A stretch of DNA of 64,000 nucleotides. Origin: an uncultured Taibaiella sp. (GTDB lineage: Bacteria; Bacteroidota; Bacteroidia; Chitinophagales; Chitinophagaceae). Position numbers and translations under genes: made by a program. The stretch is taken from the NCBI GenBank assembly GCA_937870855.1, contig CALMWT010000039.1, positions 20,348 to 84,347 on the forward strand, given 5' to 3'. Shown here piece after piece: positions 50,599-59,114 of the stretch (within the stretch, counting starts at the first letter, position 1; the number at the start of each line of letters is the position of its first letter). The notes beneath the pieces were generated by a model. That model searched no databases. It had not been told where the DNA came from and saw only the letters and a program-made list of their open reading frames with translations.

Positions 50599-53451
50599 TT
50601 ATTGCGTCTTAACAGTGTTACCATCTCTGTCAAGTTCTTCCATATCGTACCCAAGCTTCTTCAAATTATCCCAAACCTTAGCCTTATCGCCAACCAATAC
50701 GATATTCACTTTTGCCGGATCGGGGGTGTAGCGGGAAGCAAGTTTATTTACCTCATCAAGCTTCAATTGCTCAAGCAAAGCGTTCTGATCTTTTGTGTAA
50801 GTAGAAGGCAAATTGTAATCGAGAATGCGACTTAAGAAGCCTGCTTTTTGAAATGCAGCTTCATATTTGCGTGCATCACTTTGTCCCATAGATTTGCGGG
50901 TGAACTCTAACTCTTCGCTCGATACTCCTTTGTTGCGGAAGTCAGTAATAATCCGCATTACATCTGCAAGCGCACTGTCTGTAGCATCGGCACGGATACC
51001 TGCGCTAAAACTGTAATCGCCTGTGTATTTATTCCCATCAAAACTTCCTCTTGCTCCATACGTCCAGCCTTTTTCTTCACGCAGGTGAAGATTCAAACGA
51101 CTATTGAAAGCTCCGCCAAGAGAATAATTCATTACACCTGCTTTGTAATAATCGCCAAGTGCATCATACTTTAACCCTGTTACATAGCCTACGCGAAACT
51201 CTGTTTGTGCAGCGTTCGGAACATTTACAAAGTAAATTTTAGTCTTAGCAACCTGTGGTGCCTGTTTCAATTCTGGCAGCTTGATTTCTTTATCAGACAA
51301 TTGTTGCAGGAAAGAAAGCTTCGGCAAAATTTGCTCTTTGCTTACATCGCCCACTACAATTACCTGCGCATCTTTCTTTGAAAAGTAGTTGTTGTAATAA
51401 TGCTCTACATCTGCAAGCTGGATGTTGGAGATTGTTTGCACTGTACCTGTCGAAGACCAGCCCAAAACATTATCGGAGCCGTAAAGAATTTTCGGATAAA
51501 TAGTGGATGCCACATAGTTAGGACGGTTCATCGCATTCTTAATGCTTTCTACCGAGCGCTTTTTATTCGTTTCAAAAGCTTCTGTAGTAAACTTCGGACG
51601 AAGCAAACGTTCTTCCAGCAATTGCAATGTTTTATCCAAATTCTTTTTTAGCGAGCGAACATTTACTACTGTGGCATCATCATCGGTGTAAACATCAATG
51701 CTACTTCCTAACTTTTCAAGTGCAATGCTGAAGTCTTCTGCCGAAAAATTCTTGGTGTCTTCATCCATCATACTCGTGAATAAATTAGCAGTACCCACTT
51801 TCGAAGGATAATACACGTCCATCATCTTGCCACCTTTAAATTTCAGTTGTATAGTCACTACCGGAATTTCATCGCTCTTTGTACCAATTGCTTTCACCGA
51901 TCCTGCAATTGTTTCTTGCCAGTAAGCGGGAACTTCTACTACAGGATTTGCACCGTTGCCAGGTACTTTGCTACGATCAAAATTGTCTTTTGCTTTTACA
52001 TACTTCAAGCCGTTGTAACCATAATCTGGAGCTTTATATCCTCCTGTAGAAACTGTGTAATTATCTTCTGCAACTTTATTGGTTTCATTTCCTTTGGTGA
52101 GTACGCTAAGCACAACAGCAGGCTTTCCTTTGATGTATTGCTGATAGACGCGCATTACATCTTCTTTGGTAACAGCATTGTAGCGGGCAATTTCTTTACC
52201 TATATAATTAGCATTGCCGGTAAATGTGTGAAAAGCTGCAAGCTGTGAAACCTTTCCTGAAACACTTTCAAGTCCGTTGATGATCTGTGCTTCGCGCTGC
52301 GATTTAAACTTCTCAATATCGTCGCTTGTTACACCGCGTTTTTCAAATTCATCGAACGACTCTTTAACCATCTTTTCGATGTCAGCCAGCTTTTGACCTG
52401 GATAAGGAATTACCGTAATTGTAAATTCGCCGGAAAGCTCATTGGTACCATTGAAGATCATGGCATTTACTGCCTTTTGCGTTTTCACAAAATTCTTATA
52501 GAAAATAGAGTTCTTCCCTTGTCCTACAATTTCTGCAAGACAATCGAGCGCGGCTTCGTCTTTGCTATAAGAAGGGCTGGTAGGATAAGTGATACGCAAC
52601 TGCGGAAGCTTGGCGTAATTATCCATCATGGAAATAAAACGGTTTTTCTCCAGAGTAGGTAAAGGCAACTTCACAGGTTCCACTTTCGGACCTCTTGGAA
52701 TAGAGCCAAAATATTTCTCTGCCATTTTCACCACGTCTTTTGCATTTACATCACCGCCAACAGTCAACACTGCATTGTTTGGACCATACCAGCGAAGGAA
52801 AAAGTTCTTAAGGTCTTCCACATTTACTCTGTTCAGATCCTCAATATATCCGATAGTCAACCATGAATAGGGGTGTCCATAAGGATAGAGATTTTTGGCT
52901 GTTACCTCGCGTACCAATCCGTAAGGAACATTGTCGTAACGCTGTACGCGTTCATTTTTTACAGTTGCGCGCTGCACTTCAAATTTTTGTTGTGTAACTG
53001 CATCGAGCAAAAAACCCATGCGATCTGCTTCGAGCCAAAGCATTTTTTCCAACTGATTGCTGGGTACCGTTTCAAAATAATTGGTGCGGTCAAGGTTAGT
53101 AGTTCCGTTGAGTGTGCCGCCCGCTTCAGTAATAATCTTGAAATGTTGCTCGTCTGCTACATTATCAGATCCCTGAAACATCATGTGCTCGAAAAAGTGT
53201 GCGAAACCTGATTTGCCGATTTCCTCTCTTGCAGAACCCACATGGTAAGTAACATCAACATGCACAATTGGATCGGAATGATCTTCATGAACAATAATTG
53301 TAAGTCCATTGGGAAGCACGTACTTCTCGTAAGGAATTACTACTTCGCTCCCTTTGGGTGATATTTTCTCTACAAGCTTTGCCTGCGCCCAGATGTTTAC
53401 GGGGTTGCAAAGCACAGCTATCGCAGATATGCTTAACAGAATACGCTTCAT
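50599..53451 (-). CDS. M16-family (insulinase/pitrilysin-like) zinc metallopeptidase, exported
   Basis: A ~950-residue protein from the ATG at 53451. Signal peptide MKRILLSISAIAVLC, ending around NIWAQA. Two homologous M16 halves are present. The N-terminal half has the inverted zinc motif HFFEHMMFQG (His-x-x-Glu-His near residue 85) and the downstream third ligand Glu (ERVQRYDNVPYG region). The C-terminal half (from ~residue 490, ETIAGSVKAIGTKSDEIPVV) lacks the motif and forms the closing bowl. Such periplasmic enzymes degrade peptides in an enclosed chamber. It is a single-gene unit with a terminator. Confidence 0.94.
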   Translation of the reverse strand: MKRILLSISAIAVLCNPVNIWAQAKLVEKISPKGSEVVIPYEKYVLPNGLTIIVHEDHSDPIVHVDVTYHVGSAREEIGKSGFAHFFEHMMFQGSDNVADEQHFKIITEAGGTLNGTTNLDRTNYFETVPSNQLEKMLWLEADRMGFLLDAVTQQKFEVQRATVKNERVQRYDNVPYGLVREVTAKNLYPYGHPYSWLTIGYIEDLNRVNVEDLKNFFLRWYGPNNAVLTVGGDVNAKDVVKMAEKYFGSIPRGPKVEPVKLPLPTLEKNRFISMMDNYAKLPQLRITYPTSPSYSKDEAALDCLAEIVGQGKNSIFYKNFVKTQKAVNAMIFNGTNELSGEFTITVIPYPGQKLADIEKMVKESFDEFEKRGVTSDDIEKFKSQREAQIINGLESVSGKVSQLAAFHTFTGNANYIGKEIARYNAVTKEDVMRVYQQYIKGKPAVVLSVLTKGNETNKVAEDNYTVSTGGYKAPDYGYNGLKYVKAKDNFDRSKVPGNGANPVVEVPAYWQETIAGSVKAIGTKSDEIPVVTIQLKFKGGKMMDVYYPSKVGTANLFTSMMDEDTKNFSAEDFSIALEKLGSSIDVYTDDDATVVNVRSLKKNLDKTLQLLEERLLRPKFTTEAFETNKKRSVESIKNAMNRPNYVASTIYPKILYGSDNVLGWSSTGTVQTISNIQLADVEHYYNNYFSKKDAQVIVVGDVSKEQILPKLSFLQQLSDKEIKLPELKQAPQVAKTKIYFVNVPNAAQTEFRVGYVTGLKYDALGDYYKAGVMNYSLGGAFNSRLNLHLREEKGWTYGARGSFDGNKYTGDYSFSAGIRADATDSALADVMRIITDFRNKGVSSEELEFTRKSMGQSDARKYEAAFQKAGFLSRILDYNLPSTYTKDQNALLEQLKLDEVNKLASRYTPDPAKVNIVLVGDKAKVWDNLKKLGYDMEELDRDGNTVKTQ

Positions 53452-53624
53452 TATCAATATGTTTTTTTGAAGAAGGGTAAAGATAGCGCCGAATAGCGGA
53501 TTTGCAGGGCTTTCAATAAATTTTCACTCTTAGCGGGTGATGTTTCTGTCAGCTTCATTATGGAAACGATAGTTCAAAAACCACCATCAATTCCACATCT
53601 TTGCAAAAAGGTAAAAGGAGAGAG

Positions 53625-55505
53625 ATGTCTGAATTATTGAATCAATATACAGAGGATAGCATTAAATCATTGGATTGGCGCGAGCATATACGTTTGCGTC
53701 CGGGCATGTATATCGGTAAGCTGGGCGATGGATCGAGTATGGATGACGGCATCTATATTTTGGTGAAAGAAGTGATGGACAACTGCATTGACGAATTCAC
53801 AATGGGATTTGGCAAAAGAGTGGATTTAAAAATAACAGATGGTTCCGTCACAGTGCGCGATTATGGTCGTGGTATTCCGCTGGGGAGTGTGGTGGATGTA
53901 GTTTCTAAGATTAATACAGGCGCTAAATACGATAGCAAAGCATTTCAGAAATCTGTTGGGCTAAATGGTGTGGGCACAAAGGCGGTGAATGCGCTTAGTA
54001 ATTATTTTCGGGTAGAAGCTTTTCGGGAAGGAAGAAGCAAGGTTGCTGAGTTTGAAAAAGGAAATTTAATTAAGGAGCATAAAGAAGCAAATACAACTCA
54101 GCCCAATGGCACGTTGGTAATATTTCGCCCGGATGATACGGTTTTTAAACATTACCATTTCATCAGCGAGTATGTTGAAAACCTGATATGGAATTATTGT
54201 TTTCTCAACGCCGGACTTACTATCAATTACAATGGCCGGAATTACATTTCGAAAAATGGTTTGCTCGATTTGCTTACCCGCAAGACAAATCCCGAAACTA
54301 TGCGCTATCCTATCATTCATTTGAAGGGCGAAGACATAGAAGTGGCGCTAACACACACTGGCGATTATGGTGAAGATTTATACTCGTTTGTAAACGGTCA
54401 GCATACCACACAGGGCGGTACCCATCAGGCTGCTTTTCGTGAAGGATTTGTAAAAGTGATCCGCGATTTTTTCAAGAAAGATTACGAAGCTTCCGATGTT
54501 CGTCAGAGTATTTGCGCAGCAGTTTCTGTTCGCGTGCAGGAACCTGTTTTTGAATCGCAAACAAAAACAAAGCTTGGTTCACAAACGGTGTGGGAAAACG
54601 GCCCGAGCATGAGATCTTTCATCTATGATTTTCTTGCAAAGGAACTCGATAATTTTCTACATAAAAACGCAACTGTTGCCGATGCTTTAAAGAAACGAAT
54701 TGAGCAGAGCGAGCGAGAAAGAAAAGAACTTTCAGGCATACGCAAACTTGCAAATGAGCGTGCGAAAAAAGCAAACCTTCATAATAAAAAACTCCGCGAT
54801 TGCCGCATTCATTTAAACAGTGAACCACCTGCAAAAAACAAAGCAGAGTTCGATCAGAAAAGATTGGAGTCAACAATCTTTATTACCGAAGGAGATTCTG
54901 CGAGCGGCTCCATCACTAAGTCAAGAAATGTAGAATCGCAGGCGGTATTTTCTTTGCGCGGTAAACCTTTGAATTGTTACGGACTTACGAAGAAAGTAGT
55001 TTATGAAAATGAGGAATTCAATCTACTGCAACATGCTTTAAATATCGAAGAAGGGCTTGACGGATTACGCTACAACAACATTGTGATTGCAACCGATGCC
55101 GATGTGGACGGTATGCACATTCGCTTGCTGTTGATGACTTTCTTTCTGCAATTCTTCCCTGATCTTGTAAAGAACGGGCATGTTTATATTCTTGAAACCC
55201 CATTGTTTCGTGTGCGCAATAAACAGAAAACAATCTATTGCTACGATGAACAGGAGAAGCAAAAAGCAGTGCAGGAGCTTGGTAGTAAACCGGAGATCAC
55301 TCGCTTCAAAGGATTGGGAGAAATATCGCCTGAAGAGTTTGCCATGTTCATAGGTGAGGACATGAGAAAGGAACCTGTATTGCTAAGTCAGGAAGAGCAT
55401 ATTCAAAAACTGCTGGAATATTACATGGGTAAAAACACACCGCAGCGGCAAGTTTTCATTATTGATAATCTCCGTGTTGAGAAAGATTTGATTGAGATGT
55501 CTTAG
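53625..55505 (+). CDS. parE: DNA topoisomerase IV subunit B
   Basis: A 626-residue type IIA topoisomerase ATPase/TOPRIM subunit. The start is ATG 53625, preceded by AAAGGAG, a good ribosome site. Landmarks: [20 protein letters not shown], the GHKL ATP motifs NCIDEF and [30 protein letters not shown] (transducer Lys), and the TOPRIM part [14 protein letters not shown] with [10 protein letters not shown]. The length of 626 and the opening fit the Bacteroidota ParE rather than GyrB. It decatenates chromosomes together with ParC. The parC gene is not adjacent, which is unusual. Confidence 0.92.
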   Translation: MSELLNQYTEDSIKSLDWREHIRLRPGMYIGKLGDGSSMDDGIYILVKEVMDNCIDEFTMGFGKRVDLKITDGSVTVRDYGRGIPLGSVVDVVSKINTGAKYDSKAFQKSVGLNGVGTKAVNALSNYFRVEAFREGRSKVAEFEKGNLIKEHKEANTTQPNGTLVIFRPDDTVFKHYHFISEYVENLIWNYCFLNAGLTINYNGRNYISKNGLLDLLTRKTNPETMRYPIIHLKGEDIEVALTHTGDYGEDLYSFVNGQHTTQGGTHQAAFREGFVKVIRDFFKKDYEASDVRQSICAAVSVRVQEPVFESQTKTKLGSQTVWENGPSMRSFIYDFLAKELDNFLHKNATVADALKKRIEQSERERKELSGIRKLANERAKKANLHNKKLRDCRIHLNSEPPAKNKAEFDQKRLESTIFITEGDSASGSITKSRNVESQAVFSLRGKPLNCYGLTKKVVYENEEFNLLQHALNIEEGLDGLRYNNIVIATDADVDGMHIRLLLMTFFLQFFPDLVKNGHVYILETPLFRVRNKQKTIYCYDEQEKQKAVQELGSKPEITRFKGLGEISPEEFAMFIGEDMRKEPVLLSQEEHIQKLLEYYMGKNTPQRQVFIIDNLRVEKDLIEMS

Positions 55506-55618
55506 CATTTTTTATTGTCCTAAAGCTTTGCAAAAAAATGGTTTGGTTATACCTCTTTTAACACCCTAAAAATGGCTTGGGCAAGAAGGTTTTGTACTTT
55601 TAAATAAACCCAAGCACT

Positions 55619-55981
55619 ATGAAAAACTTACTTATCATGCTGATGTTAGCTTTGCCAATTGCAACACTGGCAGCTAATGAAGACAAGCAAAAAAACACAA
55701 GCCAAGAGGCAACAGCCGTCACTACTTTGGAAGGAACCATTGGGGACGTGAGTAACTATGCTCCATTAAGCAATGTAACACTCACCCTCACATCGCATGA
55801 TGCGGATGTAAAAAAAGTAGTGAAAACCAACGAAGAAGGCAAGTTTGTGGTAAAAAGCCTGCCCGCAGGAATTTATAAGGTGAAGTTTGAAAAGAAAGGC
55901 TATGAAACCGGCAACTATCAAAGTCTCACGATTAGGGAAGGAACCAGGAATAGCTTTGGCTTTCTGCTGTTTGAAGATTAA
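55619..55981 (+). CDS. Exported carboxypeptidase-regulatory-like (CarboxypepD_reg) domain protein
   Basis: A 120-residue protein. Signal peptide MKNLLIMLMLALPIATLA, then a low-complexity linker, then a single beta-sandwich repeat (LEGTIGDVSNYAPLSNVTLT, EEGKFVVKSLPAGIYKVKFE, KKGYETGNYQSLTI). The Gly-x-x-x-Val-x-x-Leu-Pro-x-Gly pattern is typical of this family, which is usually a module of larger receptors. Here it stands alone, so it may be a small periplasmic or surface binding protein. It has its own terminator and is flanked by an AT-rich gap after parE. Confidence 0.85.
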   Translation: MKNLLIMLMLALPIATLAANEDKQKNTSQEATAVTTLEGTIGDVSNYAPLSNVTLTLTSHDADVKKVVKTNEEGKFVVKSLPAGIYKVKFEKKGYETGNYQSLTIREGTRNSFGFLLFED

Positions 55982-55984
55982 TTG

Positions 55985-56004
55985 AAGCGTCCTGAGGGGC
56001 GCTT
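55985..56004 (+). terminator. Terminator after the CarboxypepD_reg-like gene
   Basis: AAGCGTCC pairs with GGGGCGCTT over 8 bp (one G-T pair) around a TGAG loop, followed by T8, only 4 bp after the stop codon. Confidence 0.85.
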
Positions 56005-56088
56005 TTTTTTAGATTGCCCGAACTGGGATTTAGGGGATTAAAGGATTACGGGGATAATTCCCTCCCTTTGTCATGCTCGCAGAGCATC

Positions 56089-56364
56089 TTAATCTGACTG
56101 CCTGAGATAGCATTCATTTTTATCAGGAAGAAAGAAACTGAAGTCATCAATGAGCAAGTGAGGATAGGATTGTTCCTTAAAATTTCTTCCCGTATGTGTT
56201 CGCAGCCACTCGGAGATGTGGAGGCATTGCTCTCCGTAGCTTTTTGCATGCTTCATCAGCACATACCACTCTGAAATTTCGGCAAGAGTATGAAACTCGT
56301 CCTCGCTTTTGATGTATCGGGCGAGCTGATCGAGTTCGTCGGAGAAAGATTTTTGAGTTGCCAT
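56089..56364 (-). CDS. Small hypothetical protein
   Basis: A 91-residue, acidic, helix-rich protein: MATQKSFSDELDQLARYIKS, then EISEWYVLMKHAKSYGEQCL, then HISEWLRTHTGRNFKEQSYP. It has no recognised domain, no signal peptide and no membrane segment. The composition and an isolated position between a rightward terminator and the divergent MaoC gene support it as a gene, but no homologue can be claimed. Confidence 0.6.
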   Translation of the reverse strand: MATQKSFSDELDQLARYIKSEDEFHTLAEISEWYVLMKHAKSYGEQCLHISEWLRTHTGRNFKEQSYPHLLIDDFSFFLPDKNECYLRQSD

Positions 56365-56493
56365 TCACAATGTAAGAAACGTTACAAGGTCTTACAAATT
56401 GGGGGAAATGTCAAGGAACAGCGAGTAACAATCATTACAGCAGACTCCACACAACTAAAGATTTCCGTATAAAAAATAGGAGCGAATCTTCGT

Positions 56494-56501
56494 TACATTT
56501 G
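56494..56501 (+). promoter_or_regulatory. Possible -7 element (TACATTTG) upstream of the MaoC-like gene
   Basis: Matches TAnnTTTG 63 bp before the chosen start at 56565. No -33 box is seen at the proper spacing. Confidence 0.3.
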
Positions 56502-56564
56502 GTCCAACTATTCCAACCCTTCCAACTGATCAACTTCTATTTTTCCTCCTATTTTTATCCGACA

Positions 56565-56954
56565 ATGCAAACAGGCGATAATTTTCAATTGACATTCTTT
56601 GTTTCAGAAGCTGTTTACAACGGGTTCATCAACACATTCAACGACCGGAACATATTGCATACGAACGATGAATTCGCTACATCAAAAGGCTTTAAAGGGA
56701 AAGTGGTACACGGCAATGTAATGGGAGGGTTTGTTTCCTATTTTGTAGGGGAATGCCTGCCGATGAAAAACGTGATTATTCATAAACAGGAAATGCTTTT
56801 TCCTAAACCGGTTTACATCAATGAACGCTTAAATTTCATCGCAAATATCATTGACTATTCTGCGGCGGTTAATACTTACGAGATAAAATTTAAATTTTTA
56901 AACGAGGCGAATGAACGTGTGTGTTATGGTAAAGTTCAGATAGGATTGATATGA
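56565..56954 (+). CDS. MaoC-like hotdog-fold hydratase/thioesterase
   Basis: A 129-residue protein from the ATG at 56565 (MQTGDNFQLTFFVSEAVYNG); 22 upstream residues in the frame are not family-like. It has the single hotdog fold of MaoC/R-hydratase proteins. FNDRNILHTNDEFATSKGFKGKVVHG holds the Asp-x5-His-catalytic hydratase pattern, followed by VMGGFVSYFVG and the long beta strands. Its stop overlaps the SDR start by ATGA, so the two are coupled. I expect action on an acyl-CoA or acyl-carrier-protein thioester; the substrate is not known. Confidence 0.8.
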   Translation: MQTGDNFQLTFFVSEAVYNGFINTFNDRNILHTNDEFATSKGFKGKVVHGNVMGGFVSYFVGECLPMKNVIIHKQEMLFPKPVYINERLNFIANIIDYSAAVNTYEIKFKFLNEANERVCYGKVQIGLI

Positions 56955-57670
56955 ACATTCTAATTACAGGCGGCTCTTCAGGAGTAGGGAGAGCAATCAC
57001 GGAATCTTTTGCAGGCACTACCGAAAACAAAGTTTATTTCACTTTCAACAGTTCGGTGGAAAATGCAGGAAAAATTGAAAAGCAATTTCCAAACACTCAG
57101 GCTTTTCAGTGCGATTTTAATGACAATAGTTCTGTTGAAAATCTGCTAAATAATATGGCAGAACTTGATCTTGATGTGTTGGTAAACAATGCGCATACTA
57201 AATACACGCAACAACATTTTTATAAAATTGCCGCTGAAGATTTTCTTAAAGATTTTCAACTTAATGTAGTTCCCACCTTACTGATCACCCAAAAAGCAAT
57301 AGCCATTTTCAGAAAGAAAAAATTCGGGAAGATCATCAATATCATTAGCAGTGCCGTTATTAATAAACCGCCCGCAGGCATGTCGGTTTACACCGCCCAA
57401 AAAAACTATTTGCTTTCCATGAGCAAATCGTGGGCAACTGAGGGCATTCGTTTCAACATTACTTCCAATTGCATTTCGCCTGCTTTTATGGCTACCCACA
57501 TGACGGAAGATTATGACGAGCGAACTGTGGAGCAGATCATCGAAGCGCATCCTCTAAAGCAATTATTAAACCCTAAGGATGTGGCAGAAGCTGTGCTTTA
57601 TTTAGCGCAAGCCACGCAGCATATAAACGGAACCAACATGGTGATGAACGCAGGAAGCGATATGGTTTAG
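56951..57670 (+). CDS. Short-chain dehydrogenase/reductase
   Basis: A 239-residue classical SDR. NAD(P)-binding TGGSSGVGRAI (Gly-x3-Gly-x-Gly) at the N-terminus, LVNNAHTKYTQ (the NNAG variant), catalytic Ser and Tyr-x3-Lys in IISSAVINKPPAGMSVYTAQK; here the Lys follows three residues after Tyr (YTAQK). CISPAFMATHM and the C-terminal GTNMVMNAGSDMV complete it. Genetically coupled to a MaoC-like gene (ATGA overlap), which suggests a short acyl-chain modification pathway such as 3-oxoacyl reduction followed by dehydration. Substrate unknown. Confidence 0.9.
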   Translation: MNILITGGSSGVGRAITESFAGTTENKVYFTFNSSVENAGKIEKQFPNTQAFQCDFNDNSSVENLLNNMAELDLDVLVNNAHTKYTQQHFYKIAAEDFLKDFQLNVVPTLLITQKAIAIFRKKKFGKIINIISSAVINKPPAGMSVYTAQKNYLLSMSKSWATEGIRFNITSNCISPAFMATHMTEDYDERTVEQIIEAHPLKQLLNPKDVAEAVLYLAQATQHINGTNMVMNAGSDMV

Positions 57671-57718
57671 TTGTTCAACTGGCATAGCTTTTATCTTATT
57701 TCTCCAGTCTAATCTCTA

Positions 57719-57749
57719 TTTCGCATAGATACAAACTGAAATAGCTTTG
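57719..57749 (+). promoter_or_regulatory. Bacteroidota-type promoter of the NADH dehydrogenase gene
   Basis: TTTC at 57719-57722 (one mismatch to TTTG) is followed after 19 bases by a perfect TAGCTTTG at 57742-57749, 20 bp before the ATG at 57770. Confidence 0.65.
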
Positions 57750-57769
57750 TATCTCAAAAGGAAAATTTT

Positions 57770-59056
57770 ATGGACAGGAAAAAGATTGTGGTACTTGGTG
57801 CCGGCTTTGCAGGATTGCAACTGGCAAGAAGAATAAAGGACACGGCCTACGACATCACACTTCTGGATCAAAATAATTTTCACCAGTTCCAGCCCTTGTT
57901 TTATCAGGTGGCCACGGGTGGTCTTGAACCTTCCTCCATTTCATTTCCGTTGCGTAAAATTTTTCAACGAAAAAAGAATGTACATGTGCGTGTGGCTAAG
58001 GTGCAACATATTGACACCTCCCATCAGATCGTCTATGCGGACACATGCAGCTTTCCTTATGATTATCTGGTGATTGCGACGGGATGCACCACTAACTTTT
58101 TCGGAAATAAAAATATCGAAAAGTATGCTTTCCCAATGAAGTCAACCGCAGAAGCCATAACACTGCGCAATCGGATCTTACTGAATTTTGAAGACGCTCT
58201 TGACTGTTCACAAAGCGACCTTGAGGGCATCATGAATATTGTGATAGCAGGCGGCGGGCCAACAGGTGTAGAACTCGCCGGAGCACTCATTGAAATGAAA
58301 AAAAACGTACTGCCGCACGATTATCCTGACATGGATTTTTCGATGCTGAATGTTTTTTTGGTAGAAGGTGGTCCTGTTACGCTTGCTCCTATGTCGAAAG
58401 AATCGCAGGAAAAATCGCAGGAGTATCTTGAAAAAATGGGGGTGCAGGTTTGGACAAATGCTTTGATTGAGGATTATGACGGGAAAGTGATTACCATAAA
58501 AGATGGCAGATCTATTCGAACCAATAACCTGATATGGGCAGCAGGTGTAACGGGCAATATTCCCGCAGGAATTCCAAAAGAAAATCTGGTACGTGGCAAC
58601 AGGATAAAGGTGGATGAATACAACAGAATGATTGGCATAAACAATGTGTTTGCGATAGGAGATATTGCTTACATGGAAACAAAGGACTGGGAAAGAGGAC
58701 ATCCTCAGGTTGCCAATGTGGCAATCAATCAGGCAAAAAATCTTGCACACAATATGAAGGCACTTTTGCTTGGTAAGGAACTGAAATCTTTTGTGTATAA
58801 GAACCCTGGTACAATGGCTACTGTGGGTAAGAGAAAGGCAGTTGTTGATTTACCGTATTGGAAATTTCAGGGATTTTTTGCGTGGCTGGTTTGGATGTTT
58901 TTGCATCTGATGTTGATATTGAGTGTGAAGAACAAACTCATCATCTTCATCAACTGGGCAATTGCTTATTTCACCAACGATACTACTTTAAGATTGATTT
59001 TATTGCCTACCCGAAAGCAAATTGAAATGACGGAAGAGCATCATAGGATAGAATAA
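57770..59056 (+). CDS. ndh: Type II NADH:quinone oxidoreductase (NDH-2)
   Basis: A 428-residue FAD enzyme. FAD site VVLGAGFAGLQLARRI at the N-terminus, QPLFYQVATGGLEPSSI (redox-quinone region), DYLVIATGCTTNF, NADH site VIAGGGPTGVELAGAL (~residues 160-175), and the second FAD site NVFAIGDIAYME. The C-terminus (FAWLVWMFLHLMLILSVKN) forms the membrane-binding amphipathic region typical of NDH-2. It passes electrons from NADH to menaquinone without proton pumping. Transcription is from its own promoter at 57719-57749; a stem-loop follows. Confidence 0.95.
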   Translation: MDRKKIVVLGAGFAGLQLARRIKDTAYDITLLDQNNFHQFQPLFYQVATGGLEPSSISFPLRKIFQRKKNVHVRVAKVQHIDTSHQIVYADTCSFPYDYLVIATGCTTNFFGNKNIEKYAFPMKSTAEAITLRNRILLNFEDALDCSQSDLEGIMNIVIAGGGPTGVELAGALIEMKKNVLPHDYPDMDFSMLNVFLVEGGPVTLAPMSKESQEKSQEYLEKMGVQVWTNALIEDYDGKVITIKDGRSIRTNNLIWAAGVTGNIPAGIPKENLVRGNRIKVDEYNRMIGINNVFAIGDIAYMETKDWERGHPQVANVAINQAKNLAHNMKALLLGKELKSFVYKNPGTMATVGKRKAVVDLPYWKFQGFFAWLVWMFLHLMLILSVKNKLIIFINWAIAYFTNDTTLRLILLPTRKQIEMTEEHHRIE

Positions 59057-59075
59057 AACATCTGATTTAGACATA

Positions 59076-59097
59076 AGGAGACAGGTTAATGTCTCCT
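59076..59097. terminator. Stem-loop between convergent ndh and the large T9SS gene
   Basis: AGGAGACA pairs with TGTCTCCT (8 bp) around a 6-base loop. A clear T-run is missing on both sides, so termination is plausible but weaker than elsewhere. Confidence 0.55.
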
Positions 59098-59114
59098 CAT
59101 GTTGTTACATTCGT

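Noticed and set aside
53625..55505. Assignment as gyrB
   Set aside because: The length (~626 residues) and opening sequence fit the shorter Bacteroidota ParE; GyrB is usually longer.
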